Of a DNA stretch of 64,000 bases, positions 26,206 through 35,266 are shown piece after piece. A program made the translations under genes and the position numbers. How positions within the stretch are numbered: the first letter of the stretch is position 1; each line of letters begins with the position of its first letter. Under the pieces are notes generated by a model. It was not told the origin of the DNA, made no database searches, and saw only the letters and a list, made by a program, of their open reading frames with translations. The DNA comes from Arthrobacter beigongshangensis (GTDB lineage: Bacteria; Bacillota; Bacilli; Bacillales_A; Planococcaceae), in NCBI RefSeq assembly GCF_016820585.1, contig NZ_JADHDX010000010.1, positions 1 to 64,000 on the forward strand, given 5' to 3'.

Positions 26206-26783
26206 AAATTTATACACGTACAGGGGATAAAGGGCAAACGAGTTTAATAGGTGGACGTGTTGACAAGGATAGTTTGCGAGTAGAAGCGTATGGCACGATG
26301 GACGAATTGAATTCATTCGTCGGAAAGGCAATGACAGAGCTGGATACGACTATTTTTGCAGATATGCTGGAAGATTTAGAAGCTATTCAAAATGAATTAT
26401 TTGACGGCGGCGGTGACCTCGCAAACGTTATGAAAGAGCGCCACTATAAATTAGCAGATGAGCCGATTGAAGTATTGGAACAGCGCATCGACAAGCTGAT
26501 GGAGGAAGCACCGGAGCTTGAGCGTTTCATATTACCGGGTGGAACACCGGCCGCGGCAACGCTCCATATTGCACGAACAATCGCGAGACGCGCGGAACGT
26601 CAAACCGTAACACTGATGAAGGCAGAAGAGGATGTTTCACCAGTTGTGCAACGTTATTTGAATAGACTCTCCGATTATTTTTTTGTCGCAGCACGCATTG
26701 CCAATGCACGGGTGAATGTACCCGATAATGAATATGTCCGCAGCGCAAAAGTATTCAGGACGGATAAGAAAAAGGAGAACTGA
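26202..26783 (+). CDS. pduO: PduO-type ATP:cob(I)alamin adenosyltransferase
   Basis: This enzyme adds the 5'-deoxyadenosyl group to cob(I)alamin or cobinamide and makes the coenzyme form used by mutases such as IcmF. The 193-residue product starts MKIYTRTGDKGQTSL, the PduO/MMAB ATP-binding signature. It continues with VEAYGTMDELNSFVG and RTIARRAERQTV, where the conserved arginines lie. GGGGAGAAGG precedes the ATG at 26202. The 45-nt longer reading is not supported. Confidence 0.96.
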   Translation: MKIYTRTGDKGQTSLIGGRVDKDSLRVEAYGTMDELNSFVGKAMTELDTTIFADMLEDLEAIQNELFDGGGDLANVMKERHYKLADEPIEVLEQRIDKLMEEAPELERFILPGGTPAAATLHIARTIARRAERQTVTLMKAEEDVSPVVQRYLNRLSDYFFVAARIANARVNVPDNEYVRSAKVFRTDKKKEN

Positions 26784-26787
26784 AAAA

Positions 26788-27273
26788 ATGCGATTGAGAA
26801 GAATGACATTAACGGCATTATTCGTGGCATTATGTGCTGTTGGCGGTTTAATTAAAATCCCATCGGCTGTTGGCTCATTAGCGCTCGACACAGTACCAGC
26901 TCTTGTATCGGCGGCGTTTTTGCCACCTGTTTTTTCGGGGATTGCATCGATGTTAGGACATACGGCCTCTGCGATGTATGCGGGATTTCCATTAGGACCA
27001 TTCCATGTGATTATCGCACTTGAAATGTTTGTGATCATACTGATTTTTGCACGCATGCATCAAGCGGGCTTCGCCATTATGAAATGGGTGTTTTTCGTCA
27101 TCGCCAATGGCTTGCTCGCACCATTACCATTTTATTTCTTAGTTTCACCGGCATTTTTCATCGGGATATTACCGTCGATAGTTGTTGCAACTGTGCTGAA
27201 TGCAGTCGTTGCGGCAGTCGTTTTACCTGCTCTTAAGCATGTTGCGGTAAATCGCATAGGAGCATTGCGTTGA
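26788..27273 (+). CDS. cblT: ECF transporter S component, probable CblT (alpha-ribazole/DMB uptake)
   Basis: This 161-residue, five- or six-helix protein has the form of an energy-coupling factor substrate-binding subunit: a short basic start (MRLRRMTLTALFVALCAVGG), TVPALVSAAFLPP, GMLGHTASAMYAG-like glycine segments. In B12-regulated loci of Listeria and Geobacillus an S component named CblT is paired with the alpha-ribazole kinase CblS. The next gene is CblS-like, so alpha-ribazole or dimethylbenzimidazole is the likely cargo (inference). A cobalamin/cobinamide S component is the alternative. The EcfAAT module would be elsewhere. AAGGAG precedes the ATG at 26788. Confidence 0.72.
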   Translation: MRLRRMTLTALFVALCAVGGLIKIPSAVGSLALDTVPALVSAAFLPPVFSGIASMLGHTASAMYAGFPLGPFHVIIALEMFVIILIFARMHQAGFAIMKWVFFVIANGLLAPLPFYFLVSPAFFIGILPSIVVATVLNAVVAAVVLPALKHVAVNRIGALR

Positions 27274-27965
27274 GAAATGCAATCGAAATTGGCAATGGTT
27301 TTATTGTCACAACGGATAATTCGGGCGGCATTGGGGAGAAACCAGGCGATGTTGTTGCTGCCCCAGACCATGTCACGGCTTATTTCGCCGCGCGTGTCGC
27401 CCTGCTTGAACAATGGGCGAGTCATGCAGAACCTGTTACTGTGATGATCCATAACTTTAGCGGTAGCGCGAGTTGGGACAAATATGTGGCAGGTGTGACG
27501 AATTTATTTGAAGAGGCGGGGCTTGCGGTTCCGACAATTAGCGGTAGCACGGAAACGAATATGGAGCTTGTGCAATCAGCGATGGCGGTGACCATGATTG
27601 GTGAGCGAAAAAAGTTAGCACTTGTGGATGAGGTGGTTTGGTGTACATACGGTATCCCACTTGTTGGCCATGAAGTGCTAGAGCGTAAGGAAGAAGTTGC
27701 GTCACTTCGGTTACTTCGAAAGGCGTTAGTAGATAGTATTGTCCAACAAATTTGGCCGGTCGGTTCAGGCGGGATTTTGCAAGAGGCTCGTCACATGACA
27801 GGCGATGAAACGGCGCAGGTCGAAACCGTACTAGACCCAACGAAGTCCGCGGGTCCGGCAACAGTCGTCTTTCTGGCGATTCCCGCTGAGCGAATAACCG
27901 AAGCGGAAGTGCTATTTGGCAAATTGCTGAATGAAATACAAATCACTAGCAAAAAACCTGCGTGA
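27270..27965 (+). CDS. cblS: Probable alpha-ribazole kinase CblS (AIR synthase-related)
   Basis: The 231-residue product resembles the N-terminal half of PurM-type proteins, with VTTDNSGGIGEKPGDVV supplying the acidic ATP-binding segment and HNFSGSASWDKYVAGV and SGSTETNMELVQSAMAVTMIGE further along. CblS of Listeria and Geobacillus is an AIR-synthase-related kinase that makes alpha-ribazole phosphate and replaces CobT. No cobT is present here, which supports the call. It starts at TTG 27270 after AGGAG, overlapping the cblT stop codon as TTGA. It is the last gene of the operon. Confidence 0.75.
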   Translation: MRNAIEIGNGFIVTTDNSGGIGEKPGDVVAAPDHVTAYFAARVALLEQWASHAEPVTVMIHNFSGSASWDKYVAGVTNLFEEAGLAVPTISGSTETNMELVQSAMAVTMIGERKKLALVDEVVWCTYGIPLVGHEVLERKEEVASLRLLRKALVDSIVQQIWPVGSGGILQEARHMTGDETAQVETVLDPTKSAGPATVVFLAIPAERITEAEVLFGKLLNEIQITSKKPA

Positions 27966-27985
27966 GCATTGCAGGTTTTTTTTGC
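27955..27985 (+). terminator. Terminator of the cobalamin operon
   Basis: A 7-bp stem (27955-27961 with 27971-27977) is followed by a long T run. The stem includes the cblS stop codon region. Confidence 0.85.
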
Positions 27986-28001
27986 TTTTATCGGTGGAGG
28001 A

Positions 28002-28176
28002 GTAGTCGAGGTATCCGAGTTTGCCAAAAAGGTATCTGAGTTCCACGAATACGTAGTCGAGTTAGCAGAATCGGTAGTCCAGTTCTCCTGAGGTATCCGA
28101 GTTTACCAAAAAGGTATTTGAGTTCCACAAATACGTAGTCCGGTTCACGAAAAAGGTAGCCCAGTTCTCTAAATTA
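28002..28176 (+). repeat. Array E: eight tandem 21/19-nt units, core GTATCCGAGTT
   Basis: Seven units of 21 nt and one of 19 nt begin at 28011, after a partial unit at 28002-28010. Each begins GTATCCGAGTT, GTATYTGAGTT or GTAGTCCAGTT. Two neighbouring pairs are nearly the same in the two halves of the array, which suggests duplication of blocks of several units. It lies just past the terminator of the cobalamin operon. A two-unit relative (array G) lies at 63505-63546. Confidence 0.93.
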
Positions 28177-28258
28177 ATAACCAACGAGAATCTGATTCAA
28201 CACTCCTCGTCGTCTCTCTATAATTCACCCGTTTTCCCCGAATCATTAAAACTTTTGG

Positions 28259-28288
28259 TTGACTGAATGCTCATTCATATTTTAAACT
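28259..28288 (+). promoter_or_regulatory. fadF promoter with FadR-like operator
   Basis: TTGACT (28259-28264) and TAAACT (28283-28288) are 18 nt apart. Between them lies TGAATGCTCATTCA (28264-28277), an inverted repeat with TGAATG and CATTCA arms. The 17-mer GACTGAATGCTCATTCA recurs with 13 of 17 identical positions, in the other orientation, before the thiolase gene. Repression by the TetR-family regulator encoded at 35267-35887 is likely (inference). Confidence 0.6.
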
Positions 28289-28371
28289 AGTAAATAGAGT
28301 ATCGACAGAAAAGTTATTTTCCACTACACTATCATTAATTATTGAAACGCAAACGAAAGGGGAGAGGACAA

Positions 28372-30522
28372 ATGAGCCCATTACTGATTGCCAACTGGAT
28401 TTTGTTTCTTGCGGTGACGGCATACGCTTTAGCTCTGTTCACATACTTAATCAAAACACGGATTCAGTTCATCAAGCTTGGTAGAAAAGAAGAGTTTGAT
28501 AACAATATTAAAGAACGTCTCCAGAAAATATGGGTCTACGTCTTCGGACAGAAAAAGCTATTGAAGGATAAGAAAAGTGGAGCTATCCACGTCATGTTCT
28601 TCTACGGATTTTTACTTGTTCAATTTGGAGCGATCGATCTAATTTGGAAAGGTTTAAAACCGGGATCACATTTACCATTCGGTCCTATCTATCCAGCCTT
28701 TACATTTTTCCAGGAAATCGTTGCACTTACGATTTTAGTAGCAGTTGTTTGGGCATTCCATCGTCGTTATATTGAAAAACTCGTCCGCTTGAAGCGTGGC
28801 TGGAAATCAGGACTTGTTCTTATTTTCATCGGTGGTTTGATGCTGTCAACACTACTCGCAAATGGTATGGGTATGATTTGGCATGGTCACGAAGCAACAT
28901 GGTCAGAGCCAGTCGCATCGACAATTGCCACGATTTTTAGTTTCATGCCAACAGCAGCGGCAGCAGCTATTTTTTACTTCGGCTGGTGGATTCATCTGTT
29001 AATCTTACTAACATTCCTTGTTTACGTGCCACAATCGAAGCACGCGCACTTAATTGCGGGTCCTGCAAACGTTTACTTTCATCGTTTAGATAATGCAGGT
29101 AAGCTGAAAGCCATTGATTTCGAAGCATTAGAAGACGAGGAAAATGAAGATGACATGCCGGCTCTCGGTGTAGGTAAAATCACTGACTTTACGCAATTAC
29201 AAATGATTGACCTATATGCCTGTGTGGAATGTGGTCGCTGTACAAATATGTGTCCCGCATCTGGAACAGGAAAAATGCTGTCTCCGATGGATTTGATTAC
29301 AAAATTAAGAGATAACTTAACGAGCCATGGTGCACTTGTGACGAAACAAAAGCCATGGGTACCGACTTTCGCATTTAACAATACGAAGGCTAATCAAATT
29401 GCATTTGCGGCTGGTCTTGAAGGCGCTTCAATGGATGATATTTACAGCCCATCTCTAATCGGTGATGTCATTACGGAAGAAGAAATTTGGGCTTGTACAA
29501 CATGCCGTAACTGTGAAGACCAATGTCCAGTTATGAATGAGCACGTAGATAAAATCATCGACCTTCGCCGTTATCTTGTTATGACGGAAGGGAAAATGGA
29601 CCCGGATGCACAGCGTGCGATGACAAACATCGAACGTCAAGGAAATCCATGGGGCCTTAACCGTAAAGAAAAAGAAAAATGGCGTGAAGCACGTCCGGAT
29701 CTTCATATTCCAACGGTGAAAGAATTGAAAAAAGCGGATGAGGAATTTGAGTACCTATTCTGGGTTGGCTCGATGGGTGCATTCGATAACCGTTCACAAA
29801 AAATTGCGTTGGCATTTGTCCATCTCATGAATGAAGCAGGCGTCAAATTCGCTATTTTGGGCAATAAAGAGAAAAACTCTGGCGACACACCACGTCGTTT
29901 AGGAAATGAGTTTTTATTCCAAGAACTCGCAACTGCCAATATTGAGGAATTTGAAAAAGCCGGTGTGAAGAAGCTCGTCACGATTGACCCACATGCTTAT
30001 AATATCTTTAAAAATGAATACCCTGATTTTGGCTTCAAAGCAGAAGTTATTCACCATACGGAATTACTTTATGAGCTCGTTGTACAAGGGAAATTGAAGC
30101 CGCAGCATGCAATCAATGAAACAATTACGTTCCATGATTCATGTTATCTAGGCCGTTACAACGATGTTTACGATCCGCCACGTGAAATTTTGAAGGCCAT
30201 TCCTGGTGTTACGCTCGTTGAAATGAAACGTAACCGCGAAGATGGAATGTGCTGTGGTGCAGGTGGAGGCCTCATGTGGATGGAGGAAGATACAGGTCAC
30301 CGCATTAACGTAGCGCGGACGGAGCAGGCGCTCGAAGTGAGCCCAGGCATTATCTCATCTGGTTGCCCATATTGCTTGACGATGCTATCCGACGGGACAA
30401 AAGCCGTTGAAGTGGAAGACAAAGTGGGCACATACGACATTGCGGAGCTTCTTGAACGCTCTATTTTCGGCGAAGACGCACAAGCAATCGAAGAGACAGA
30501 AGAAGAACCTGTTTTACAATAA
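28372..30522 (+). CDS. fadF: FadF-like iron-sulfur oxidoreductase (heterodisulfide reductase-type)
   Basis: The 716-residue membrane protein has five or six N-terminal helices related to the haem-binding NarI/HdrE type (histidines in WWIHLLI and in GMIWHGHEATW). Two 4Fe-4S motifs follow (CVECGRCTNMCPASGTGK and CTTCRNCEDQCPV), and then two CCG cysteine domains (CYLGRYNDVYDPP, MCCGAGGG, GCPYC). B. subtilis FadF (YwjF) has the same layout and probably carries electrons from acyl-CoA dehydrogenases to the quinone pool. It precedes the beta-oxidation genes here. The ATG at 28372 follows GGGGAGAGG. Confidence 0.9.
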   Translation: MSPLLIANWILFLAVTAYALALFTYLIKTRIQFIKLGRKEEFDNNIKERLQKIWVYVFGQKKLLKDKKSGAIHVMFFYGFLLVQFGAIDLIWKGLKPGSHLPFGPIYPAFTFFQEIVALTILVAVVWAFHRRYIEKLVRLKRGWKSGLVLIFIGGLMLSTLLANGMGMIWHGHEATWSEPVASTIATIFSFMPTAAAAAIFYFGWWIHLLILLTFLVYVPQSKHAHLIAGPANVYFHRLDNAGKLKAIDFEALEDEENEDDMPALGVGKITDFTQLQMIDLYACVECGRCTNMCPASGTGKMLSPMDLITKLRDNLTSHGALVTKQKPWVPTFAFNNTKANQIAFAAGLEGASMDDIYSPSLIGDVITEEEIWACTTCRNCEDQCPVMNEHVDKIIDLRRYLVMTEGKMDPDAQRAMTNIERQGNPWGLNRKEKEKWREARPDLHIPTVKELKKADEEFEYLFWVGSMGAFDNRSQKIALAFVHLMNEAGVKFAILGNKEKNSGDTPRRLGNEFLFQELATANIEEFEKAGVKKLVTIDPHAYNIFKNEYPDFGFKAEVIHHTELLYELVVQGKLKPQHAINETITFHDSCYLGRYNDVYDPPREILKAIPGVTLVEMKRNREDGMCCGAGGGLMWMEEDTGHRINVARTEQALEVSPGIISSGCPYCLTMLSDGTKAVEVEDKVGTYDIAELLERSIFGEDAQAIEETEEEPVLQ

Positions 30523-30564
30523 AAGATTGCAGAATGATTAGTAATATCGTAGAATTGAGGAAAT

Positions 30565-30590
30565 GGGAGTGTACGCACTCCCTCTTTTCT
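30565..30590 (+). terminator. Terminator after fadF
   Basis: A 7-bp stem (30565-30571 with 30576-30582) with a TACG tetraloop is followed by TCTTTTCTT. It separates fadF from the thiolase operon. Confidence 0.7.
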
Positions 30591-30601
30591 TGAAATCTTA
30601 T

Positions 30602-30618
30602 CGAGCGAGCGTTCAGTC
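30602..30618 (-). promoter_or_regulatory. Second FadR-like operator, upstream of the thiolase gene
   Basis: On the minus strand GACTGAACGCTCGCTCG matches the operator in front of fadF at 13 of 17 positions. It lies 55 bp before the thiolase start codon, where a repressor could block the promoter. Confidence 0.5.
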
Positions 30619-30672
30619 GTTTATATCCATTCGAAATGAAAGCGTTAACAAATCAATCCTGGAGGCGATACA

Positions 30673-31857
30673 ATGGCAAGGACAGTTATTCTAGACGGAG
30701 CAAGAACTCCTTTTGCGAAATTAGGGGGAGCATTACAATCTTTAACGGCAAGTGATCTTGGTGGGATGGCGATTAAAGAAGCATTGAAGCGTGCAGACGT
30801 CAAGGAAGCTCATGTTGATGAAGTCATTATCGGTACGGTATTGCAGGCAGCTCAGGGACAAATTCCGTCCAGACAAGCGGCAACGAAAGCAGGACTTCCA
30901 TGGTCTGTGAAAACAGAGACTATCAACAAAGTATGTGCATCCGGTATGCGCAGTGTCACGTTAGGGGATCAGCTCATTCGTCTAGGCGACGAAGAAGTCA
31001 TTGTGGCAGGTGGTATGGAATCGATGTCCAATGCACCGTACTATTTACCAAAAGGACGTTTCGGCTTGAAAATGGGTGATACACAACTCGTTGACGGCAT
31101 GATCTATGACGGACTTTCTTGTTCATTTTCTCCAGACCGCGTCCATATGGGCACATACGGTAACTCGACAGCGGAGGAATTGTCATTGACACGTGAAGCG
31201 CAGGACGAATGGTCGCTACGTAGTCATGAACGCGCAATCAGCGCCATCGATAACGGTTTGTTCGCGGAAGAAATCATAGCGGTTAACATTCCGCAGCGCA
31301 AAGGTGATCCCGTGATATTCGATACAGACGAAGCGCCGCGACGTGATACATCACTTGAATCACTGGCGAAGTTACGTCCTGCATTCGGCAAAGACGGCAC
31401 AATTACAGCTGGCAACGCGCCAGGCGTCAATGATGGAGCATGTGCACTTGTGCTGATGAATGAAGAGCGTGCGCAAAAAGAAGGAAAAACACCACTAGCA
31501 ACTATCATTGGTCATGCGGAAGTAGCAATCGAACCACAAAACTTCCCGCAAACACCAGGACTCGTTATTAACGAACTGCTGAAAAAGACAGGAAAGAAAC
31601 TAGAAGACATCGATCTTTTTGAAATAAACGAAGCATTTGCAGCCGTTGCACTCGCAAGCGCACAAATTGCAGATCTTGATCCAGAAAAAGTGAATGTGAA
31701 CGGCGGGGCAGTGGCACTTGGCCACCCAATCGGGGCAAGCGGGGCACGCATCATACTAACATTGGCGTATGAACTGAAACGACGGGGAGGCGGCATTGGT
31801 ATCGCGGCCATTTGTTCAGGCGGAGGTCAAGGCGACGCCATTATGATTGAAGTTTAA
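30673..31857 (+). CDS. Acetyl-CoA C-acetyltransferase (thiolase)
   Basis: This 394-residue thiolase would either condense two acetyl-CoA molecules or cleave 3-oxoacyl-CoA. The active-site cysteine is in NKVCASGMRSV (Cys88). The other catalytic residues lie in NVNGGAVALGHPIGASGAR and CSGGGQGDA. Together with hbd and two acyl-CoA dehydrogenases it can complete beta-oxidation of short or branched acyl-CoAs. It resembles B. subtilis MmgA. GGAGG precedes the ATG at 30673, and a FadR-like operator lies upstream. Confidence 0.95.
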   Translation: MARTVILDGARTPFAKLGGALQSLTASDLGGMAIKEALKRADVKEAHVDEVIIGTVLQAAQGQIPSRQAATKAGLPWSVKTETINKVCASGMRSVTLGDQLIRLGDEEVIVAGGMESMSNAPYYLPKGRFGLKMGDTQLVDGMIYDGLSCSFSPDRVHMGTYGNSTAEELSLTREAQDEWSLRSHERAISAIDNGLFAEEIIAVNIPQRKGDPVIFDTDEAPRRDTSLESLAKLRPAFGKDGTITAGNAPGVNDGACALVLMNEERAQKEGKTPLATIIGHAEVAIEPQNFPQTPGLVINELLKKTGKKLEDIDLFEINEAFAAVALASAQIADLDPEKVNVNGGAVALGHPIGASGARIILTLAYELKRRGGGIGIAAICSGGGQGDAIMIEV

Positions 31858-31896
31858 ATTTATTGAGCAGGGATCAAACACCTGCTCAATAAATTT
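31856..31896. other. Intra-operon hairpin between thiolase and hbd genes
   Basis: A 16-bp perfect inverted repeat (31856-31871 with 31881-31896) with a 9-nt loop overlaps the thiolase stop codon. No T run follows, so it is more likely to affect mRNA processing or stability than to terminate. Confidence 0.8.
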
Positions 31897-31929
31897 AAAA
31901 TCGAAATAGAGTTGGAGGGAATCGACAGG

Positions 31930-32781
31930 ATGGATATCAAAAAAGTAATGGTCATTGGAGCCGGACAAATGGGCGGAGGCATCGCCCAAGTATGTGCACA
32001 AGCGGGCTTCGAGGTAAAACTAAACGATATTAAGGAAGAATCCTTTGTCAAAGGACTCGCAGTCATCGCAAAAAACTTATCCCGTAATGTCGAAAAGGGT
32101 CGCATGACGGAAGAGGAAAAAACAGCAGTTCTTAGCCGCATCACAAAATCACTTGACCTGCAAGACGCTTCAGACGTTGATATCGTAATTGAAGCAGCTG
32201 TTGAAAATATGGACATCAAGCGATCGATTTTCGCCAAACTCGACGGCATTGCACCCGCACATGCTATTTTGGCATCGAATACATCTTCTCTCCCGATTAC
32301 GGAAATCGCAGCAGCAACAAGCCGACCTGAAAAAGTTATCGGTATGCATTTTATGAATCCGGTACCCGTCATGAAGCTTGTTGAAATTATCCGTGGTCTT
32401 GCTACAGCTGATGAAGTCTACAAAGCAGTCGAGGAGATGACTGTCAAGTTGTCAAAAACGCCGGTCGAAGTCAATGACTTCCCAGGGTTCGTCGCCAACC
32501 GGGTATTAATGCCGATGATCAACGAAGCCATCTACACATTGTACGAAGGCGTGGCATCTATTGAAGCGATTGACGATGTCATGAAACTCGGTATGAATCA
32601 TCCAATGGGACCTTTGCAACTGGCAGATTTTATTGGGCTCGACACATGCTTATACATTATGGAAACGTTACATGAAGGATTTGGGGATTCTAAATATAGA
32701 CCGTGTCCATTGCTTAGAAAATATGTCAAAGCAGGCTGGTTAGGGAAGAAATCAGGTCGAGGTTTTTACGTCTACAATTAA
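31930..32781 (+). CDS. hbd: 3-hydroxybutyryl-CoA dehydrogenase
   Basis: The enzyme of 283 residues oxidises 3-hydroxyacyl-CoA with NAD(P). The N-terminal Rossmann motif is [45 protein letters not shown] and the catalytic histidine in [17 protein letters not shown] follow. [20 protein letters not shown] begins the C-terminal domain. It resembles B. subtilis MmgB. GGAGGG lies upstream of the ATG at 31930; the six in-frame codons before it overlap the ribosome site. Confidence 0.95.
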   Translation: MDIKKVMVIGAGQMGGGIAQVCAQAGFEVKLNDIKEESFVKGLAVIAKNLSRNVEKGRMTEEEKTAVLSRITKSLDLQDASDVDIVIEAAVENMDIKRSIFAKLDGIAPAHAILASNTSSLPITEIAAATSRPEKVIGMHFMNPVPVMKLVEIIRGLATADEVYKAVEEMTVKLSKTPVEVNDFPGFVANRVLMPMINEAIYTLYEGVASIEAIDDVMKLGMNHPMGPLQLADFIGLDTCLYIMETLHEGFGDSKYRPCPLLRKYVKAGWLGKKSGRGFYVYN

Positions 32782-32794
32782 AGGGGAAACGATT

Positions 32795-33931
32795 ATGAAT
32801 TTAACATTCACCGAAGAACAGCAGATGATGCGCGACATGGTCCGCGGCTTTGCGAAGACAGAAATTGAGCCGTTCATTCCGCAAATGGAGACGGGCGAAT
32901 TTCCGCGAGAAATTTTAAAGAAGATGGGTCAACTTGGTTTGATGGGCATTACGGTTCCAGAAAAATATGGTGGTTCAGGCATGGATTTTGTGTCGTATAT
33001 TAGCGCAATCCATGAGCTATCAAAGGTGAGTGCAGTCGTCGGCGTTATTTTGTCTGTTCATACGTCAGTTGGAACGAATCCGATTATGTATTTCGGCAAC
33101 GATGAACAAAAAGAGCGCTATTTGCCAAAATTGGCAAGCGGGGAATATCTCGGCGCATTCTGTTTAACAGAAACATCCTCCGGTTCCGATGCCGGTTCAC
33201 TGAAAACGCGTGCTGTGAAAAAAGACGATCATTACGTGTTAAACGGCTCGAAAATGTTCATTACCAATGGTGGAGAAGCAGATGTTTATATCGTGTTCGC
33301 ATCAACTGATCCAGCGCAAGGGACATATGGAATTTCTGCATTTATTGTCGATAAAGATACGCCGGGCTTAATCATCGGCAAAGATGAACAGAAAATGGGG
33401 CTTCATGGCTCTCGTACAGTTGAGCTATCTTTTGATAATATGACAGTACCTGCTCGCAATCGTCTTGGAGAAGAAGGCGAAGGATTTAAAATTGCGATGG
33501 CGAACCTGGATGTTGGCCGGATTGGTATCGCGGCACAGGCACTTGGTATCGCAGAAGCTGCATCTGAGGCGGCAACGGGCTATGCGAAAGAACGGGTGCA
33601 GTTTGGCAAGCCGATTGCTGCGCAACAAGGCGTAGGCTTCAAATTAGCGGATATGGCAACAGCGGTCGAAGCAGCCAAATTACTTGTCTACCGTGCAGCA
33701 CAACTTCGCGCAGAAGGATTGCCTTGCGGGAAAGAAGCATCCATGGCCAAACTATTTGCATCGAAAGCGGCAGTCGAAGGCTCCATTGAAGCAGTCCAAG
33801 TATTCGGCGGCTACGGCTACACCGAAGATTACCCAGTCGAGCGCTACTTCCGCGACGCCAAAGTAACCGAAATTTACGAAGGCACAAGCGAAATCCAACG
33901 CATCGTCATCTCGAAGCATTTATTGAAGTGA
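32795..33931 (+). CDS. Acyl-CoA dehydrogenase (short/branched chain), copy 1
   Basis: This FAD enzyme of 378 residues introduces a trans-2 double bond in acyl-CoA. The landmarks are GAFCLTETSSGSDAGSLKT and MFITNGGEADVYIV in the FAD/substrate region, [22 protein letters not shown], and the catalytic glutamate in IYEGTSEIQRIVISK. The sequence type is that of butyryl- or 2-methyl-branched-chain-specific enzymes, such as B. subtilis AcdA/MmgC. The gene follows hbd by 13 nt. It is about 55-60 percent similar by eye to copy 2, so the two may divide substrates. Confidence 0.93.
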   Translation: MNLTFTEEQQMMRDMVRGFAKTEIEPFIPQMETGEFPREILKKMGQLGLMGITVPEKYGGSGMDFVSYISAIHELSKVSAVVGVILSVHTSVGTNPIMYFGNDEQKERYLPKLASGEYLGAFCLTETSSGSDAGSLKTRAVKKDDHYVLNGSKMFITNGGEADVYIVFASTDPAQGTYGISAFIVDKDTPGLIIGKDEQKMGLHGSRTVELSFDNMTVPARNRLGEEGEGFKIAMANLDVGRIGIAAQALGIAEAASEAATGYAKERVQFGKPIAAQQGVGFKLADMATAVEAAKLLVYRAAQLRAEGLPCGKEASMAKLFASKAAVEGSIEAVQVFGGYGYTEDYPVERYFRDAKVTEIYEGTSEIQRIVISKHLLK

Positions 33932-33948
33932 GTCTTTAGTTATAATTT

Positions 33949-34046
33949 GCAAGCAAACTCATAGCGAATGCAAGCAAATAGATGGTAAGTGCAAGCAAAC
34001 TCTTAACGTGTGCAAGCAAATCATTGAAAAGTGCAAGCAAAATTCC
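33949..34046 (+). repeat. Array F: tandem 21-nt units, core GCAAGCAAA
   Basis: Four complete units of exactly 21 nt and a partial fifth begin GCAAGCAAA. The remaining 12 nt of each unit are not conserved. The array lies 18 nt after the stop codon of acyl-CoA dehydrogenase 1, between the two dehydrogenase genes of one operon. Confidence 0.92.
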
Positions 34047-34111
34047 ATAAGCAATCCAGTGCCAGTTATTGCTTCAATTTGTGGCACCACTAGAATAGAG
34101 GGGGAACTAAC

Positions 34112-35251
34112 ATGAATTTCAAACTATCCGAAGAACATGAAATGATCCGCAAAATGGTCCGTGACTTTGCCGAAAATGAAGTAGCACCTACTGCGGCGGA
34201 GCGCGATGAAGAAGAACGTTTTGATATGGACATCTTCAAAAAGATGGCGGAGCTCGGCCTAACAGGTATTCCTTGGCCGGAAGAGTATGGCGGCATCGGC
34301 AGTGACTATCTTGCCTACGTCATCGCAGTCGAAGAACTATCACGCGTTTGCGCGTCAACAGGCGTCACACTTTCTGCACACACATCACTAGCAGGCTGGC
34401 CGGTATTCAAATACGGCACAGAAGAACAAAAACAGAAATACTTGCGTCCAATGGCGGAAGGTACGAAAATCGGTGCCTATGGCTTAACGGAGCCAAGCTC
34501 AGGATCGGATGCTGGCGGTATGCGTACATCGGCAAAACTCGATGGCGACGCTTACGTCTTGAATGGTTCAAAAATCTTTATTACAAATGGCGGCATTGCC
34601 GACACATACATCGTTTTTGCAGTCACTGATCCAGAATCCAAACATAAGGGCACAAGCGCATTCATCATTGAAAAAGATTTCCCAGGCTTCTCTGTCGGGA
34701 AAAAGGAAAAGAAATTAGGGATTCGTTCATCACCAACGACTGAAATCATGTTTGACAACTGCCGTGTACCAAAAGAGAACTTGCTTGGTGAAGAAGGAGA
34801 TGGCTTCATTATCGCGATGAAAACCCTCGACGGTGGACGTAATGGCATCGCTGCACAAGCAGTCGGTATCGCTCAAGGCGCACTTGACGCATCTGTTGAC
34901 TACGCGAAAGAACGCGTACAGTTCGGCAAACCAATCGCTGCAAACCAAGGCATTGGCTTCAAACTAGCAGATATGGCAACAGCAACAGAAGCATCTAGAT
35001 TATTGACATACCAAGCCGCGTGGTTGGAATCAAATAATTTACCGTATGGCAAAGAGTCCGCAATGGCCAAACTAATGGCTGGAGATACGGCGATGAAAGT
35101 GACAACGGATGCTGTTCAAGTATTCGGTGGCTACGGCTATACGAAAGACTATCCAGTTGAACGCTTCATGCGCGACGCGAAAATTACGCAAATTTACGAA
35201 GGAACGCAGGAAATTCAACGTCTCGTCATCTCCCGTATGCTAACAAAATGA
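34112..35251 (+). CDS. Acyl-CoA dehydrogenase (short/branched chain), copy 2
   Basis: This is the second acyl-CoA dehydrogenase, 379 residues. The landmarks match copy 1: [58 protein letters not shown] and the catalytic glutamate in [19 protein letters not shown] precedes the ATG at 34112. The position before tetR and icmF suggests a role with isobutyryl-CoA or butyryl-CoA (inference). The TetR gene follows 15 nt after its stop codon. Confidence 0.93.
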   Translation: MNFKLSEEHEMIRKMVRDFAENEVAPTAAERDEEERFDMDIFKKMAELGLTGIPWPEEYGGIGSDYLAYVIAVEELSRVCASTGVTLSAHTSLAGWPVFKYGTEEQKQKYLRPMAEGTKIGAYGLTEPSSGSDAGGMRTSAKLDGDAYVLNGSKIFITNGGIADTYIVFAVTDPESKHKGTSAFIIEKDFPGFSVGKKEKKLGIRSSPTTEIMFDNCRVPKENLLGEEGDGFIIAMKTLDGGRNGIAAQAVGIAQGALDASVDYAKERVQFGKPIAANQGIGFKLADMATATEASRLLTYQAAWLESNNLPYGKESAMAKLMAGDTAMKVTTDAVQVFGGYGYTKDYPVERFMRDAKITQIYEGTQEIQRLVISRMLTK

Positions 35252-35266
35252 TCGGGGGTAACAGCT

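Noticed and set aside
31856-31896. Rho-independent terminator after the thiolase gene
   Set aside because: The hairpin is strong but followed by AAAATCG, with no T run, and hbd follows closely.
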